Notes: generated by a model from the letters alone, not told the origin. Positions 24,490 to 32,878 are shown, counted from the stretch's first letter. The stretch: 64,000 nt of DNA from Mangrovactinospora gilvigrisea (GCF_001879105.1 NZ_MLCF01000062.1:1-64000); one strand, 5' to 3'. Translations and numbers: made by a program.

Positions 24490-24804
24490 TCAGCCCTGCG
24501 GCATGCCCTGCTGGGCGAGCGCGCCGATCACCGCGGCGCCGCGGGTCACGCGGTCCTGGACGGTGCCCAGCTCGGAGAGCGAGAGCGGCATGTTGCCGAC
24601 CATGCGGCCGTCGCCGGTGACGGTGTTGCCGTCCCCGGACATCTCCCGGTAGACGGTGGCGAGCTTCGGATCGACCTGCGCGGGGGCCTGCGCCTGCGGG
24701 GCCAGGGGGGCCTGCGGGGCGTCGGCCGCGGCGGTGCCGGCGGCGACGCCGGTGAGGGCCGCCGCGGCGACCGCGCCGGCGCCGAGGGTACGGATGCGGA
24801 TCAC
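24490..24804 (-). CDS. Small secreted protein next to the chaplin genes
   Basis: 104 residues from a GTG with GGAAGGA upstream. Signal peptide (VIRIRTLGAGAVAAAALTGVAAGTAAADA) followed by a Pro/Gln/Ala segment (PQAPLAPQAQAPAQ) and a helical-looking C-terminus (RVTRGAAVIGALAQQGMPQG). No chaplin, rodlin or sortase motif. It is 129 bp upstream of the chaplin on the same strand and divergent from the second chaplin, so it may be another surface-layer component. Function unknown. Confidence 0.75.
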   Translation of the reverse strand: MIRIRTLGAGAVAAAALTGVAAGTAAADAPQAPLAPQAQAPAQVDPKLATVYREMSGDGNTVTGDGRMVGNMPLSLSELGTVQDRVTRGAAVIGALAQQGMPQG

Positions 24805-25047
24805 GTGCTGTCCTTCCAACAGAACAGGGGCTACCGGGGGTTGAGCCGCCCGGGTGGTGCCTTGCCCCCTGTCCAACGCGCCGGAGGCGCCGCGAACACG
24901 GGGGGTCCTCCGTTCGCAGCAATCCGCGTCCGCCCGCAGGGCGTGCGCCGTCACCCGTGCGCCCCGCGCCGCGTCACCTTCCCGCCGGCGGTTCGTTGGG
25001 GCCACGGACAGCACATTCCGTGCAGGAAGCAGTGGAGGGAGACCCTT

Positions 25048-25290
25048 ATGCGCAGGACCGTCGTGCGGGCGGCCGGCATCGGAGCCGTCGCGGCCGGACT
25101 GGTCGGCGCCGCCGCGGGGGCGGCCAACGCCTCGTCCGCGGCCGGCGGTGCGGCCGTCGGTTCGCCGGGGGCGGTGTCCGGCTGGCAGGTGCAGGCCCCG
25201 GTGCACGTGCCCGTGAACTTCTGCGGCAACACCATCAATGTGATCGGGCTGCTGAACCCGACGTTCGGGAACGTCTGCGCCAACGGCTGA
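25048..25290 (+). CDS. chp: Short chaplin
   Basis: 80 residues: signal peptide up to about AGAANA, then a single chaplin domain ending NFCGNTINVIGLLNPTFGNVCANG. The C-terminal 30 residues are nearly identical to the other chaplin of the window, so the pair looks like a local duplication. The ATG has GGAGGGA upstream. A strong hairpin terminator follows 23 bp after the stop. Transcription by the aerial-hypha regulators (BldN in S. coelicolor) is expected from family knowledge, not seen here. Confidence 0.94.
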   Translation: MRRTVVRAAGIGAVAAGLVGAAAGAANASSAAGGAAVGSPGAVSGWQVQAPVHVPVNFCGNTINVIGLLNPTFGNVCANG

Positions 25291-25313
25291 CGCGGCGTCC
25301 GACCGCGCTCTCC

Positions 25314-25357
25314 GGGGCCGGTGCCCCCTCGCCGACGTGCGAGAAGGCACCGGCCCC
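25314..25357 (+). terminator. Terminator after the chaplin gene
   Basis: GGGGCCGGTGCC (25314-25325) and GGCACCGGCCCC (25346-25357) are perfect 12-bp complements, followed by GTTGCTTTG. A classic intrinsic terminator by high-GC standards. Confidence 0.8.
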
Positions 25358-25549
25358 GTTGCTTTGCGCAATAGGCGCCAGAAGGTTACGCCCCGTCACA
25401 AATTTCGGCCGCACGGGTGATCCGGCAGATTCCTGCGGAACCTTTCGGTCGGAACGCAGTTGACCAGTTTGCTCCTGGGTCGCCGGAGCGGAATAGCTCC
25501 CGGCGCCCGAAGCTGGGGCAGCAGAAAGTAAACAAAGACGGAGGCAGAG

Positions 25550-25951
25550 ATGCTCAAGAAGTCCCTCGTGGCTGCTGCCGCGGTTGCGGTCGCCGGTATT
25601 GCGTTCGCCGCCCCGGCCACCGCCATCGGCAACGCGCACGGCAACGCGACGGCCGCCGGCAACGGCGCGAGCCAGATCTACGGCAACACCAAGACGGGCG
25701 GCTACATGAGCCCGCAGATGAGCCTGGTCCAGGGCTCCCTGAACAAGCCCTGCATCGGCCTGCCCGCCAAGGTGGACGCGCAGTCCCTGGTCGGCGTCGT
25801 GCCGATCGGCGTCCAGGACATCCCGGTCCTGTCCTCGCCGCAGAACCAGCAGTGCGTCGAGAACTCCACCCAGGCCAAGGGCGACGACGCGCTGTCGCAC
25901 ATCCTGGACAACATCCCGGTCCTGTCCGGGAACGGCACCGGCAACCACTGA
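25550..25951 (+). CDS. rdl: Rodlin
   Basis: 133 residues: signal peptide ending near PATA, then the rodlin body (IGNAHGNATAAGNGASQIYGNTKTGG..., LSHILDNIPVLSGNGTGNH at the end). Rodlins assemble with chaplins into the rodlet layer of aerial hyphae and spores. The VQDIPVLSS and QNQQC blocks and two Cys residues match RdlA/RdlB. GGAGG precedes the ATG. A second rodlin follows 243 bp later in the same direction, whereas the S. coelicolor pair is divergent. Confidence 0.95.
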   Translation: MLKKSLVAAAAVAVAGIAFAAPATAIGNAHGNATAAGNGASQIYGNTKTGGYMSPQMSLVQGSLNKPCIGLPAKVDAQSLVGVVPIGVQDIPVLSSPQNQQCVENSTQAKGDDALSHILDNIPVLSGNGTGNH

Positions 25952-25966
25952 GGTTGACCGACCGAC

Positions 25967-25988
25967 GGTCCGGCTCCTGAGCCGGACC
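25967..25988 (+). terminator. Terminator after the first rodlin
   Basis: GGTCCGGCTC/GAGCCGGACC form a 10-bp perfect stem with a 2-base loop, 15 bp after the rodlin stop. A GC-rich inverted repeat follows immediately. Confidence 0.7.
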
Positions 25989-26024
25989 GCGGCCGCCCCG
26001 CGCGGCCGCCAATGACACAACGAA

Positions 26025-26051
26025 GGGCCCGGTTGGCCGGCAGCCGGGCCC
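26025..26051 (+). terminator. Second hairpin after the first rodlin
   Basis: GGGCCCGG (26025-26032) pairs with CCGGGCCC (26044-26051), followed by a C/T-rich run. With the preceding hairpin it makes a tandem terminator that would isolate the two rodlin genes. Confidence 0.6.
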
Positions 26052-26194
26052 GCCCCCTCTCTCGGAAAACCGCATTCCTCACTCCCCCCGATTTCGACGC
26101 GCCTCGCGGACTCTCCCGCAATCCCGGAACTCGGTGGAATTTCAGTGAACTTCCGGTTTCGTGGCGCGCCTGAGAAACAAAGGAACGAAGCGTC

Positions 26195-26608
26195 ATGATG
26201 AAGAAGGCTCTCGCCGCGGTCGCGGTGTCGCTGGTGGCGGGTCTGATGGCGGCCGGTCCGGCCGTCGCGGTCGGCAACTCGACCGGCAACATGACCGCCG
26301 ACGGCGACGGTGCCAAGCAGGTCTACGGCAACCAGATGACCGGCGGCCACGCCTCCCCGTCCGCCTCGGTGGGCCAGGGCAGCCTCAACAAGCTGTGCGC
26401 CGGCGTCCCGCTCAAGGGCGACCTGCAGACGCTGGTGGCCGTGCCGATCCCCGGCGTCGGCGTGGGCGTCCAGGACATCCCGGTGCTCTCCTCGAAGCAG
26501 AACTCCCAGTGTGCCTCCGGCTCGTCCCAGACCAAGGGCGACGAGGCCGCCTCGCACCTGCTCAACGACATCTCCGGCATCGCCGGTAACGGCAGCGCCA
26601 ACCACTGA
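26195..26608 (+). CDS. rdl: Rodlin
   Basis: 137 residues: signal peptide (MMKKALAAVAVSLVAGLMAAGPAVA) and a rodlin body that aligns throughout with the first copy (GNMTADGDGAKQVYGNQMTGGHASPSASVGQGSLNKLC, VQDIPVLSSKQNSQC, ending GNGSANH). Two ATG codons stand in tandem; either may start. AAAGGAACG lies upstream. It arose by duplication of the neighbouring rodlin or of a common ancestor and probably forms a mixed rodlet layer with it. Confidence 0.95.
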   Translation: MMKKALAAVAVSLVAGLMAAGPAVAVGNSTGNMTADGDGAKQVYGNQMTGGHASPSASVGQGSLNKLCAGVPLKGDLQTLVAVPIPGVGVGVQDIPVLSSKQNSQCASGSSQTKGDEAASHLLNDISGIAGNGSANH

Positions 26609-26662
26609 CGGCGCGTCGGCGCCCGGCCCCTGACCCGGCCGCCGACCCCCGGTGGCAGCGAA

Positions 26663-26709
26663 AACGCCGACGCGGATGCCCGTCGCTCCCGGGCATCCGC
26701 GTCGGCGTT
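26663..26709. terminator. Bidirectional terminator between rodlin and prs
   Basis: A 19-bp perfect stem (26663-26681 with 26691-26709) and a 9-base loop. On the minus strand it is followed by TTTT and lies 23 bp after the prs stop; on the plus strand it is 54 bp after the rodlin stop. It is the strongest hairpin in the window. Confidence 0.9.
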
Positions 26710-26731
26710 CTTGCGTGAACGCGGGCGCGTC

Positions 26732-27694
26732 CTACGGCTCGACCGGCGCCTTCGGCTCGCCGAAGAGCGAGCTCACCGACTCGCCGTTGTGGATCCGGCG
26801 CATCGCCTCGGCGAGCGCCGGGGCCACCGAGATCACCGTGAGCTTGTCGGTGCGCTGCTCCTCGGGCAGCGGCACCGTGTTGGTGCACACGATCTCCTCC
26901 ACCTCCGGCTGGTCGCCGATCCGCTTCAGCGCGCCGGCGGCGAACAGGCCGTGGGTGCAGGCGACTCGGACGCTGCGGACGTTGCGCTCCCGCAGCCGGT
27001 CGAGGAGCTCGATGACGGTGGAGCCCTTGGCGATCTCGTCGTCCAGGATGATGACGTCCTTCCCGTCGACGTCCCCTATCACCGCGCTGATCTCGACCCG
27101 GTCGTCGGCGTAGCGCTGCTTGGCGCCGGCGCCGACCGACACCCCGAGCCGCCGGGCGAAGGCCGCGGCCTCCTTGGCGTTGCCCAGGTCGGGGGAGACC
27201 ACCACGGTGTTGGAGAGATCCAGGTGCGCGAAGTGCCCGGCCAGCTCGCGCAGCGCGTGCAGGTGGTCGACCGGCATCCCGAAGAAGCCGTGCACCTGCG
27301 GGGAGTGCAGCGTCATCGCCAGGACGCGGTCGGCGCCCGCGGTCTTGAGCAGGTCGGCGACGAGCCGGCCGCCGATGGAGATCCGCGGGGCGTCCTTCTT
27401 GTCCGAGCGGGCGTAGGCGTAGTGCGGCATGACGACGGTGATCCTGGCGGCGGAGGCGCCGCGCGCCGCATCGAGCATGAACATCAGCTCGACCAGGTTC
27501 TCCTGAACCGGCGCCACCAGGGGCTGGATGATGAAGACGTCGCGTTCCCGGCAGTTCGCCTGCAGCTGAACCTCGATGCAGTCGTTGGCGAACCGCTGGG
27601 TGCGGACCGGGCGCAGGGGCACGCCCAGGTGCGCGCAGATCTCGGCGGCCAACTCGGGGTGGGCGCTGCCGCTGAAGACGGAGATGTCATGCAC
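26732..27694 (-). CDS. prs: Ribose-phosphate pyrophosphokinase (PRPP synthase)
   Basis: Makes PRPP from ribose 5-phosphate and ATP for nucleotide, histidine and tryptophan synthesis. 320 residues from a GTG, the family length. Seen are ISVFSGSAHPELAAEI at the start, the ATP loop region MPHYAYARSDKKDAPRISIGGRLVADLL, VSPDLGNAKEAAAFARRL and the PRPP-binding loop VIILDDEIAKGSTVIELLDRL. The canonical loop is DDxxDTGGT; here it reads DDEIAKGST, a variant seen in actinobacterial paralogs, so activity could differ from the housekeeping enzyme. Confidence 0.9.
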   Translation of the reverse strand: MHDISVFSGSAHPELAAEICAHLGVPLRPVRTQRFANDCIEVQLQANCRERDVFIIQPLVAPVQENLVELMFMLDAARGASAARITVVMPHYAYARSDKKDAPRISIGGRLVADLLKTAGADRVLAMTLHSPQVHGFFGMPVDHLHALRELAGHFAHLDLSNTVVVSPDLGNAKEAAAFARRLGVSVGAGAKQRYADDRVEISAVIGDVDGKDVIILDDEIAKGSTVIELLDRLRERNVRSVRVACTHGLFAAGALKRIGDQPEVEEIVCTNTVPLPEEQRTDKLTVISVAPALAEAMRRIHNGESVSSLFGEPKAPVEP

Positions 27695-27860
27695 GGTCGT
27701 GCTCCAGACGAAGGAGTGCGGGGGAGGAGAGGTGGGGTCTGGGGACGAAGAGGCGGTTGCGTGGTGGCGAGTACGCCTGAAGAGCCCGTGCACGTGCACC
27801 GGGCAGCCACTTCGATGCTACCGGGCGGTGGAATGGCGCCTCACCTCGGCCATCTCCCGT

Positions 27861-28598
27861 TCACCGGCCGGCGGGCGCCTCCGGGCCGCCGCCGACGAGG
27901 CCGTGCTGCCACATCCAGGCGGCTGTCTCCACCCGGTTGCGCAGGCCCAACTTGCCCTGGAGGTTGGCGATGTGGGTCTTCACGGTGGAGAGCGAGAGGA
28001 ACAGCTCGGCGCCGATCTCCTGGTTGGTGCGGCCGCGGGCGACCAGCTGGGCGACATCCAGCTCCCGGCCGGTGAGATCGGGCACAGCCGCCTGCCGCGA
28101 GCGGGGCGCGGGGGCGGCCGCCGCGGCCGCCGCGCGGGCGGCCCGCTCGGCGGCGAGGGCGCGCAGCAGCCGGACGGTGATGGCGGGGGAGACCAGCGCA
28201 TCGCCGCGGACGGCCGCCCGCACCGACTCCACCAGCATGTGGGGCCCGCTGTCCTTCAGGAGGAAGCCGCAGGCCCCGCCGAGGAGCGCGCCGTAGACGT
28301 ACTCGTCGAGATCGAAGGTGGTGATCACGACGATCCGCAGCGGATCGGGCACCTCGGGACCGGCCAGCAGCCGGGTGACCTCCAGGCCGTCGAGGCGGGG
28401 CATCCGGATGTCGACGAGGCAGACGTCGGGGCGCAGCCGGCGGGCCTCCTCGACGCAGGCCAGGCCGTCGGCGGCGTCGCCGACCACCTCGATGCCCTCG
28501 GCGGCGTCGAGGATCATGCTGAATCCGGTGCGGACCATCTCCTGGTCGTCGGCGACCAGGACGCGGATGGGACGGGCGGGGGCGGCGGCGTCGTTCAC
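27861..28598 (-). CDS. NarL/LuxR-type response regulator
   Basis: 245 residues. The receiver domain has DDQ near residue 18, the phosphoacceptor Asp in CLVDIRMPRLDGL near 61, ITT and the Lys in LLKDSGP. A long Ala-rich linker leads to the LuxR helix-turn-helix: LTGRELDVAQLVARGRTNQEIGAELFLSLSTVKTHIANLQGKL. The GTG start overlaps the kinase stop as GTGA, so translation is coupled. It probably binds the inverted GGCCGTTCGGC pair before its own operon and before the distant PAF-acetylhydrolase-like gene. Confidence 0.93.
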   Translation of the reverse strand: MNDAAAPARPIRVLVADDQEMVRTGFSMILDAAEGIEVVGDAADGLACVEEARRLRPDVCLVDIRMPRLDGLEVTRLLAGPEVPDPLRIVVITTFDLDEYVYGALLGGACGFLLKDSGPHMLVESVRAAVRGDALVSPAITVRLLRALAAERAARAAAAAAAPAPRSRQAAVPDLTGRELDVAQLVARGRTNQEIGAELFLSLSTVKTHIANLQGKLGLRNRVETAAWMWQHGLVGGGPEAPAGR

Positions 28599-29920
28599 GG
28601 CTCCAGCCTCGCACCCCCGGCGGCGCCCCCGGGCACCGCTCGGCTGCGCAGCGGCAGGCGCGCGGAGACCTGCCAACTGCCGTCCGGCAGCGGGCCCGCG
28701 TCGAGCGCGCCGCCCGCGGCCTCGACCCGCTCGCGGAGGCCCACCAGACCGTAGCCGCCCCGGCCGTCGCGCAGCGCCGCGGCGGACCGGCGCGGACCGG
28801 CGGCGCCCGGCGCGGCCGCGTTGCGCACCTCCACCAGCAGCCCCTGCGGGCCGGTGGTGACGTCGACCCGGGCGCCGGCGGTGCCGGGGGCGTGCCGGCG
28901 GACGTTGGTGAGCGCCTCGACGACCACCCGGTGGGCGGCGCCGGCCGCCTCGGGGCTGAGCGGGGCGGCCCGGGCCGCGGAGGTGATCTCCAGGTCGACG
29001 CGGGGGCCGGTGCCGGAGCGCCGGAACGCCTCCACCGCGGCGGCGATCGCCTCGGGGGCGTCGGGGGAGGCCCCCGCCGCCGTGGCGTCGGGGCGGGGGG
29101 TGCGCAGGACGGTGACCAGGCGGCGCATCGAGTCGAGCGTCTCCAGGCCGGCCTGCTCGATGGTGTCGAGGATGGGGCCGACCCGCTCGGGCGCGGTGGC
29201 GCCGACGGTGCGGGCGGCCTGCGCCTGCACCACGATCCCGGTGATGTGGTGGGCGACGAAGTCGTGCAGGTCGCGGGCGAGTTCGAGGCGCTCGGCGTGC
29301 CGGGCCCGCTCCATCAGGGAGTTGCGGCGCTCCTCGACGATCCGCAGGTAGGCGCCGAACCCGGCGGCGGCCAGCGCCACCACCCCGCACAGGAAGGAGA
29401 AGGCGAGGCCGCCGACCGAGGGGCCGAAGCGGCGCAGCGGCAGCGCCGCCGTCACCAGCAGCAGGGCGATGGAGAGCAGCAGCGCGGTGCGGGCCGGGGC
29501 GACCCGGTGCGCCACCAGGTGCACCGTCAGGACGAGCACCACCAGCTCCAGCACCCCGGGGGAGCCGCGCCAGTCGATCACGGCGCTGAGGGGGTTGGGG
29601 CCGTCGGCGGAGAGCGGCTCCGGGAAGCCCAGCGGTGCGGCGCCGACCTGGGAGGCGAGCATCAGCAGGGTGCAGGCGCCCGAGACGAGGACGGCGAGCA
29701 GCGCGCGCAGCCGCAGCGGGCCGAGCCGCTCGGCGGTGAGCAGCACCGCGACCGCGGCGCCGCTGAGCAGCTGGGGGGCGAAGCCGTGCTGCTCGGGGCG
29801 GTGGATGACGAGCGAGGAGACCGCGTCGAGCACCCAGAGCAGCGCGAGCGCCGCGAGGAACAGCGAGCGGACCGCGGTGCGGACGAACCGGCGTGGGACG
29901 GGGAGCGAGGTACTGGCCAC
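28595..29920 (-). CDS. NarL-partner sensor histidine kinase
   Basis: 441 residues, HisKA_3/HATPase type. The N-terminal half has about six hydrophobic segments (LFLAALALLWVLDAV, LLSGAAVAVLL, ALLAVLVSGACTLLM, VLELVVLVLTVHLV, ALLLSIALLLVTAAL, FLCGVVALAAAGFG) and little outside loop, so it senses a membrane or membrane-soluble signal. The phosphoacceptor is in ARDLHDFVAHHITGIV near residue 217. The ATPase N-box is VVVEALTNVRRHAP and the G-box GGYGLVGLRERVEAAGG. The GTG has no ribosome site, and a TACCTT element just upstream suggests a leaderless transcript. Confidence 0.92.
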   Translation of the reverse strand: MASTSLPVPRRFVRTAVRSLFLAALALLWVLDAVSSLVIHRPEQHGFAPQLLSGAAVAVLLTAERLGPLRLRALLAVLVSGACTLLMLASQVGAAPLGFPEPLSADGPNPLSAVIDWRGSPGVLELVVLVLTVHLVAHRVAPARTALLLSIALLLVTAALPLRRFGPSVGGLAFSFLCGVVALAAAGFGAYLRIVEERRNSLMERARHAERLELARDLHDFVAHHITGIVVQAQAARTVGATAPERVGPILDTIEQAGLETLDSMRRLVTVLRTPRPDATAAGASPDAPEAIAAAVEAFRRSGTGPRVDLEITSAARAAPLSPEAAGAAHRVVVEALTNVRRHAPGTAGARVDVTTGPQGLLVEVRNAAAPGAAGPRRSAAALRDGRGGYGLVGLRERVEAAGGALDAGPLPDGSWQVSARLPLRSRAVPGGAAGGARLEP

Positions 29921-29957
29921 GCCACTCAAGGTACGGCTGCGGGTTGACCTCCGGATC

Positions 29958-30002
29958 GGCCGTTCGGCTGACGAAAAACGGGTATGAACTGGCCGAACGG
30001 CC
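29958..30002. promoter_or_regulatory. Inverted pair of GGCCGTTCGGC sites before the two-component operon
   Basis: GGCCGTTCGGC (29958-29968) and GCCGAACGGCC (29992-30002), centres 34 bp apart. The proximal copy starts 38 bp before the kinase start codon, exactly as at 13254 before the PAF-acetylhydrolase-like gene. The region between them (GACGAAAAACGGGTATGAACT) is AT-rich for this genome. The distal copy is also suited to act on the divergent small gene. Confidence 0.65.
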
Positions 30003-30054
30003 GAGGCGGGGGCCCGGGTGCCGGCGCGATCGTGGGGGGTGGAGGTGATTCGCC

Positions 30055-30156
30055 ATGGTCGATGCGATGACGGTGGTACAGGTCCTGATGTCGGTCGTCG
30101 CGGCGGTCCTGCTGCTCGGCGGCGCGCTGGCGCCGCTCGCGGCCGGCCGCCGGTGA
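30055..30156 (+). CDS. Small membrane peptide, 33 residues, divergent from the two-component system
   Basis: Starts MVDAMTVVQVLMSVVAAVLL and ends LAPLAAGRR. One hydrophobic segment with a short basic tail makes a single-span membrane peptide. The ribosome site is near perfect (GGAGGTGA, 7 nt before the ATG), which is the main reason for calling it. It shares the intergenic region and the inverted operator pair with the sensor kinase, so it may be a target of the regulator or a modulator of the kinase. No homolog is recognised. Confidence 0.6.
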   Translation: MVDAMTVVQVLMSVVAAVLLLGGALAPLAAGRR

Positions 30157-30188
30157 GCGGGCGCCGTCCCGCTCGGGCTCCGGCTCGC

Positions 30189-31523
30189 TCAGGCTCCGGC
30201 TCGGGTCGTCCACTCCTGGAGGGCGGTGCGGGTGCTCCGGGTGTCGTAGTGCTCGGCACCGAAGACCTTCTCGCAGTCCTCCAGGAGCGGCACGAACATC
30301 TGCCGCGCGCCCTCGGGGTCGCCGGCCTCGCCCGTCCAGCGGGCGTACTGGTGGCGGAACTCCAACGTGGTGCGGTGGCGGTAGCCCAGGCTGGTCTCCG
30401 CCTCCTCGACGATGTCCCGGCACAGGTCGCGGGCGCGCGCCGGATCCCCGCGGCGGCCGATCGTCTCGGCCTCCCCGGAGAGGTGCGAGAGCCGCGCGCG
30501 GACGGAGCCGGTGCGCCCCGTCGCCCCGGTGACGCCGGTGACGGGCCCGCCGCCGGAGGCCGGCCCCGCGGAGGTCGGTCCGGCCGAGGTCGCGCCCGGC
30601 TGCGCGGGGATGCCCGCGGTGGTGCCGGCACCGGCACCGGTGACGGCGGCCGCGGTCCCGGTGGCCGCGCCGAGGCCCGCGGCCTCGGCGAGGGCGGCCA
30701 TCGCCTCGCCGGCGTCGCCGAGCCGCTCGGCCGGGTCCTTGGCGAGCATCCGCATCACCACGGAGTCCAGCGCGGGCGGCAGGTTGGGCCGCCGCGAACT
30801 GGGCGGCACCGGGGCCTCGTTGACGTGCTGGTAGAGCAGTGTGACGGCCTCGGCGTCGGGCGAGGCCACCGGATGGTGGCCGGTGAGCATCCGGTAGAGC
30901 AGGCAGCCGACGGAGTACAGGTCGGAGGCGGGCCCGGCGGGCTTGCCGAGGCAGCGCTCGGGCGCCATGTAGAGGAACGTCCCGATGACCATGCCGGTCT
31001 GGGTGAGCTGCGAGCTGCCGCCGACGGCGGTGGCGATCCCGAAGTCGAGCACCTTGATGGCGTCCCGGCGCTCGTCGACGACGATGTTCTCCGGCTTGAT
31101 GTCGCGGTGCACGATGCCGGCGGCGTGCGCGTCGCGCAGCGCGTCGCAGACCTGGCGGGTCCATTCGACGGCGCGCGGCACCGGCGGCAGCCCGTCGTCG
31201 TGCAGGACGGCGGAGAGCGAGCGGCCGGGGGCCAGCTCCATCACCAGGAAGAGGACGGTGAGGCCGGTGGCGGGGTCGAGCGCCTGGCCGTAGTCGTGGA
31301 TGGTGACGATGTGGGGGTTGTTGAGCCCGCCGGCGAGCGTCGCCTCCTGGGCGAAGCGGGCGGCGGCGGTCTCGGCGTCCTCGCCGCCGCCGTGGGTGAT
31401 CACCTTGATGGCGACGGGGCGGTTGAGGCGGGTGTCGGTGGCCTCCCATACCGCGCCGAAGCCGCCCGCGCCGATGCGGCGCGAGATGCGGTAGCGGTTG
31501 TCGAGCATGTCCCCCGGGTTCAC
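30189..31523 (-). CDS. Serine/threonine protein kinase (PknB-like)
   Basis: 444 residues from a GTG with GGGAGGTG upstream. The kinase domain covers about 10-270: the Gly loop IGAGGFGAVWEA, VAIKVI Lys, catalytic loop HRDIKPENIVV near 138, metal loop VLDFGIATA near 161, and the activation segment GTFLYMAPERC. A Gly/Ala/Thr linker (about 290-350) follows, then a helical C-terminal part with TPR-like character (RARDLCRDIVEEAETSLGYRHRTTLEFRHQYARWTGEAGDPEGARQMF). No transmembrane segment or PASTA repeats, so it is soluble. Tetratricopeptide-type tails often bind partner proteins. Confidence 0.92.
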   Translation of the reverse strand: MNPGDMLDNRYRISRRIGAGGFGAVWEATDTRLNRPVAIKVITHGGGEDAETAAARFAQEATLAGGLNNPHIVTIHDYGQALDPATGLTVLFLVMELAPGRSLSAVLHDDGLPPVPRAVEWTRQVCDALRDAHAAGIVHRDIKPENIVVDERRDAIKVLDFGIATAVGGSSQLTQTGMVIGTFLYMAPERCLGKPAGPASDLYSVGCLLYRMLTGHHPVASPDAEAVTLLYQHVNEAPVPPSSRRPNLPPALDSVVMRMLAKDPAERLGDAGEAMAALAEAAGLGAATGTAAAVTGAGAGTTAGIPAQPGATSAGPTSAGPASGGGPVTGVTGATGRTGSVRARLSHLSGEAETIGRRGDPARARDLCRDIVEEAETSLGYRHRTTLEFRHQYARWTGEAGDPEGARQMFVPLLEDCEKVFGAEHYDTRSTRTALQEWTTRAGA

Positions 31524-31602
31524 GGGCACCTCCCTCTTCCGGTGAAGACGATATAGGGGGGCGGCGGCGTTCCCGGTTTGCGCGGTGGGTTGTTCGCGGC
31601 CC

Positions 31603-31670
31603 GTCCGCTCGTCCGCTCGTCCGCCCCTCCGCCCCTCCGTCCGCCCCTCCGCCCCTCCGTCCGCCCCGCC
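31603..31670. repeat. Pyrimidine-rich tandem repeat
   Basis: Two copies of GTCCGCTC, then two copies of the 20-bp unit GTCCGCCCCTCCGCCCCTCC and a partial third. Lies between the end of the PucR-type regulator and the start of the kinase. On the minus strand it gives repeated GGAGGGGCGG, which looks like ribosome-site sequence but is too far upstream of the kinase start to act so. Possible slippage-prone array. Confidence 0.75.
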
Positions 31671-31678
31671 CGGGCCCG

Positions 31679-32878
31679 TCAGGCGACGTGGGGGCCGAGG
31701 GTGAGGGCGAGGTGCAGGGTGAGGCGGTCGCGGCCGTCGGCGAGGTCGAGGCCGGTGAGCTCCTCGATGCGGTGCAGCCGGTGGTAGAGGGTCTGCCGGT
31801 GGACGCGCAGCTCCAGCGCGGCGTCCTTGACGGAGCCGGCCGCGTCCAGGAAGGCGCGGGCGGTGCGGGCCAGGTCCTCGCGCTGCAGCAGCAGGGTCGT
31901 GCCCGGGGTGAGCACCGCCTCGGCGAGCCGCGCGTCCGGCGCGCACCACAGCAGCCGCTCCGCGCCCAGCCGCGACCACTCGCGGACCAGCCCCTGGCCG
32001 CCGGTGTCCGTCGCCGCCGCCGCGCGCGCCGCGACGCGCGCCCGCAGCCAGCCCTGCCGCACTTCGGCGAGCCCGTGGCAGGGCCCGAAGAGCCCCACCG
32101 AGACGCCGGTCGCCGTCGCGCGCCCGTCGCGCGGCAGCCGCTCGGCGACCATCGCCCGCGCCCGGTCGACGGTCGGCATCGCGGTGGAGGCGGTGACGTC
32201 CCGGGCGCCGGGCCGCATCGGCACGGCGAGCACGGTGTCCTGGTCGGTGCTGGTGGTGAGGACGGAGCGGGGCAGCCGCCACGGGTTGAGCAGCGGCCCC
32301 TGGGCCTCGCCGGCGCCGTCCGCGGCGACCCGCAGCACGGCCACCGCCAGGGTGGTGTCCCGGGCGAGCACGCCGGACTGGTCGATCTCGTCGACGGCGT
32401 GCGCACGCACGTCCGACTGAGGGGAGATCAGGTCGTCGAGGCGGAGCCCGAGGTCGGCGCGGGAGCGGGCCTGGCGGGCCATCAGCAGCGCCGCCCGGTC
32501 GCAGAGCGGGGCCGCCTGGGCGGCGAGCGCCGGCCCGATCCGCACCGCGTCGTCGAGCAGCCAGAGGTAGCCGAGGGTGACGGCCTTCCAGCGGACGGGG
32601 AGGCAGAGCCGGCCGAGCAGGCCCTGCTGCGGGTCGGGCGGGATGCGCACCGGGTGGTCGGCGGCGGCGATGCCGTAGCCCTCGAAGAGCCGCCGCACCT
32701 CCTCGGTGGAGCGCTTGGCGAGGATCGACTCCTCGCGGACCCGGTCGAGGGCGGTGCGCCCGCCTGGGCCCTCGTGCGCGGCGTAGGCGACGAGGTGGAA
32801 GTCGCGGTCCTCCAGCGTGGCCGGGGCGCCGAGCAGGTCGGCGGCCGCGTCGACGATCTCCTGCAGCTCGTCGGCCAT
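31679..32878 (-). CDS. putR: PucR-family regulator (probable proline-utilisation regulator)
   Basis: 399 residues. An N-terminal sensory region (MADELQEIVDAAADLLGAPATLEDRDFHLVAYAAHEG, GAF-like), a central GGDEF-like region as usual in the family, and the C-terminal PucR helix-turn-helix (VKDAALELRVHRQTLYHRLHRIEELTGLDLADGRDRLTLHLAL). GGAGGGACC precedes the ATG. It is divergent from the two proline-catabolic genes, with a palindrome in the gap, so it likely activates them in response to proline. Confidence 0.88.
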   Translation of the reverse strand: MADELQEIVDAAADLLGAPATLEDRDFHLVAYAAHEGPGGRTALDRVREESILAKRSTEEVRRLFEGYGIAAADHPVRIPPDPQQGLLGRLCLPVRWKAVTLGYLWLLDDAVRIGPALAAQAAPLCDRAALLMARQARSRADLGLRLDDLISPQSDVRAHAVDEIDQSGVLARDTTLAVAVLRVAADGAGEAQGPLLNPWRLPRSVLTTSTDQDTVLAVPMRPGARDVTASTAMPTVDRARAMVAERLPRDGRATATGVSVGLFGPCHGLAEVRQGWLRARVAARAAAATDTGGQGLVREWSRLGAERLLWCAPDARLAEAVLTPGTTLLLQREDLARTARAFLDAAGSVKDAALELRVHRQTLYHRLHRIEELTGLDLADGRDRLTLHLALTLGPHVA

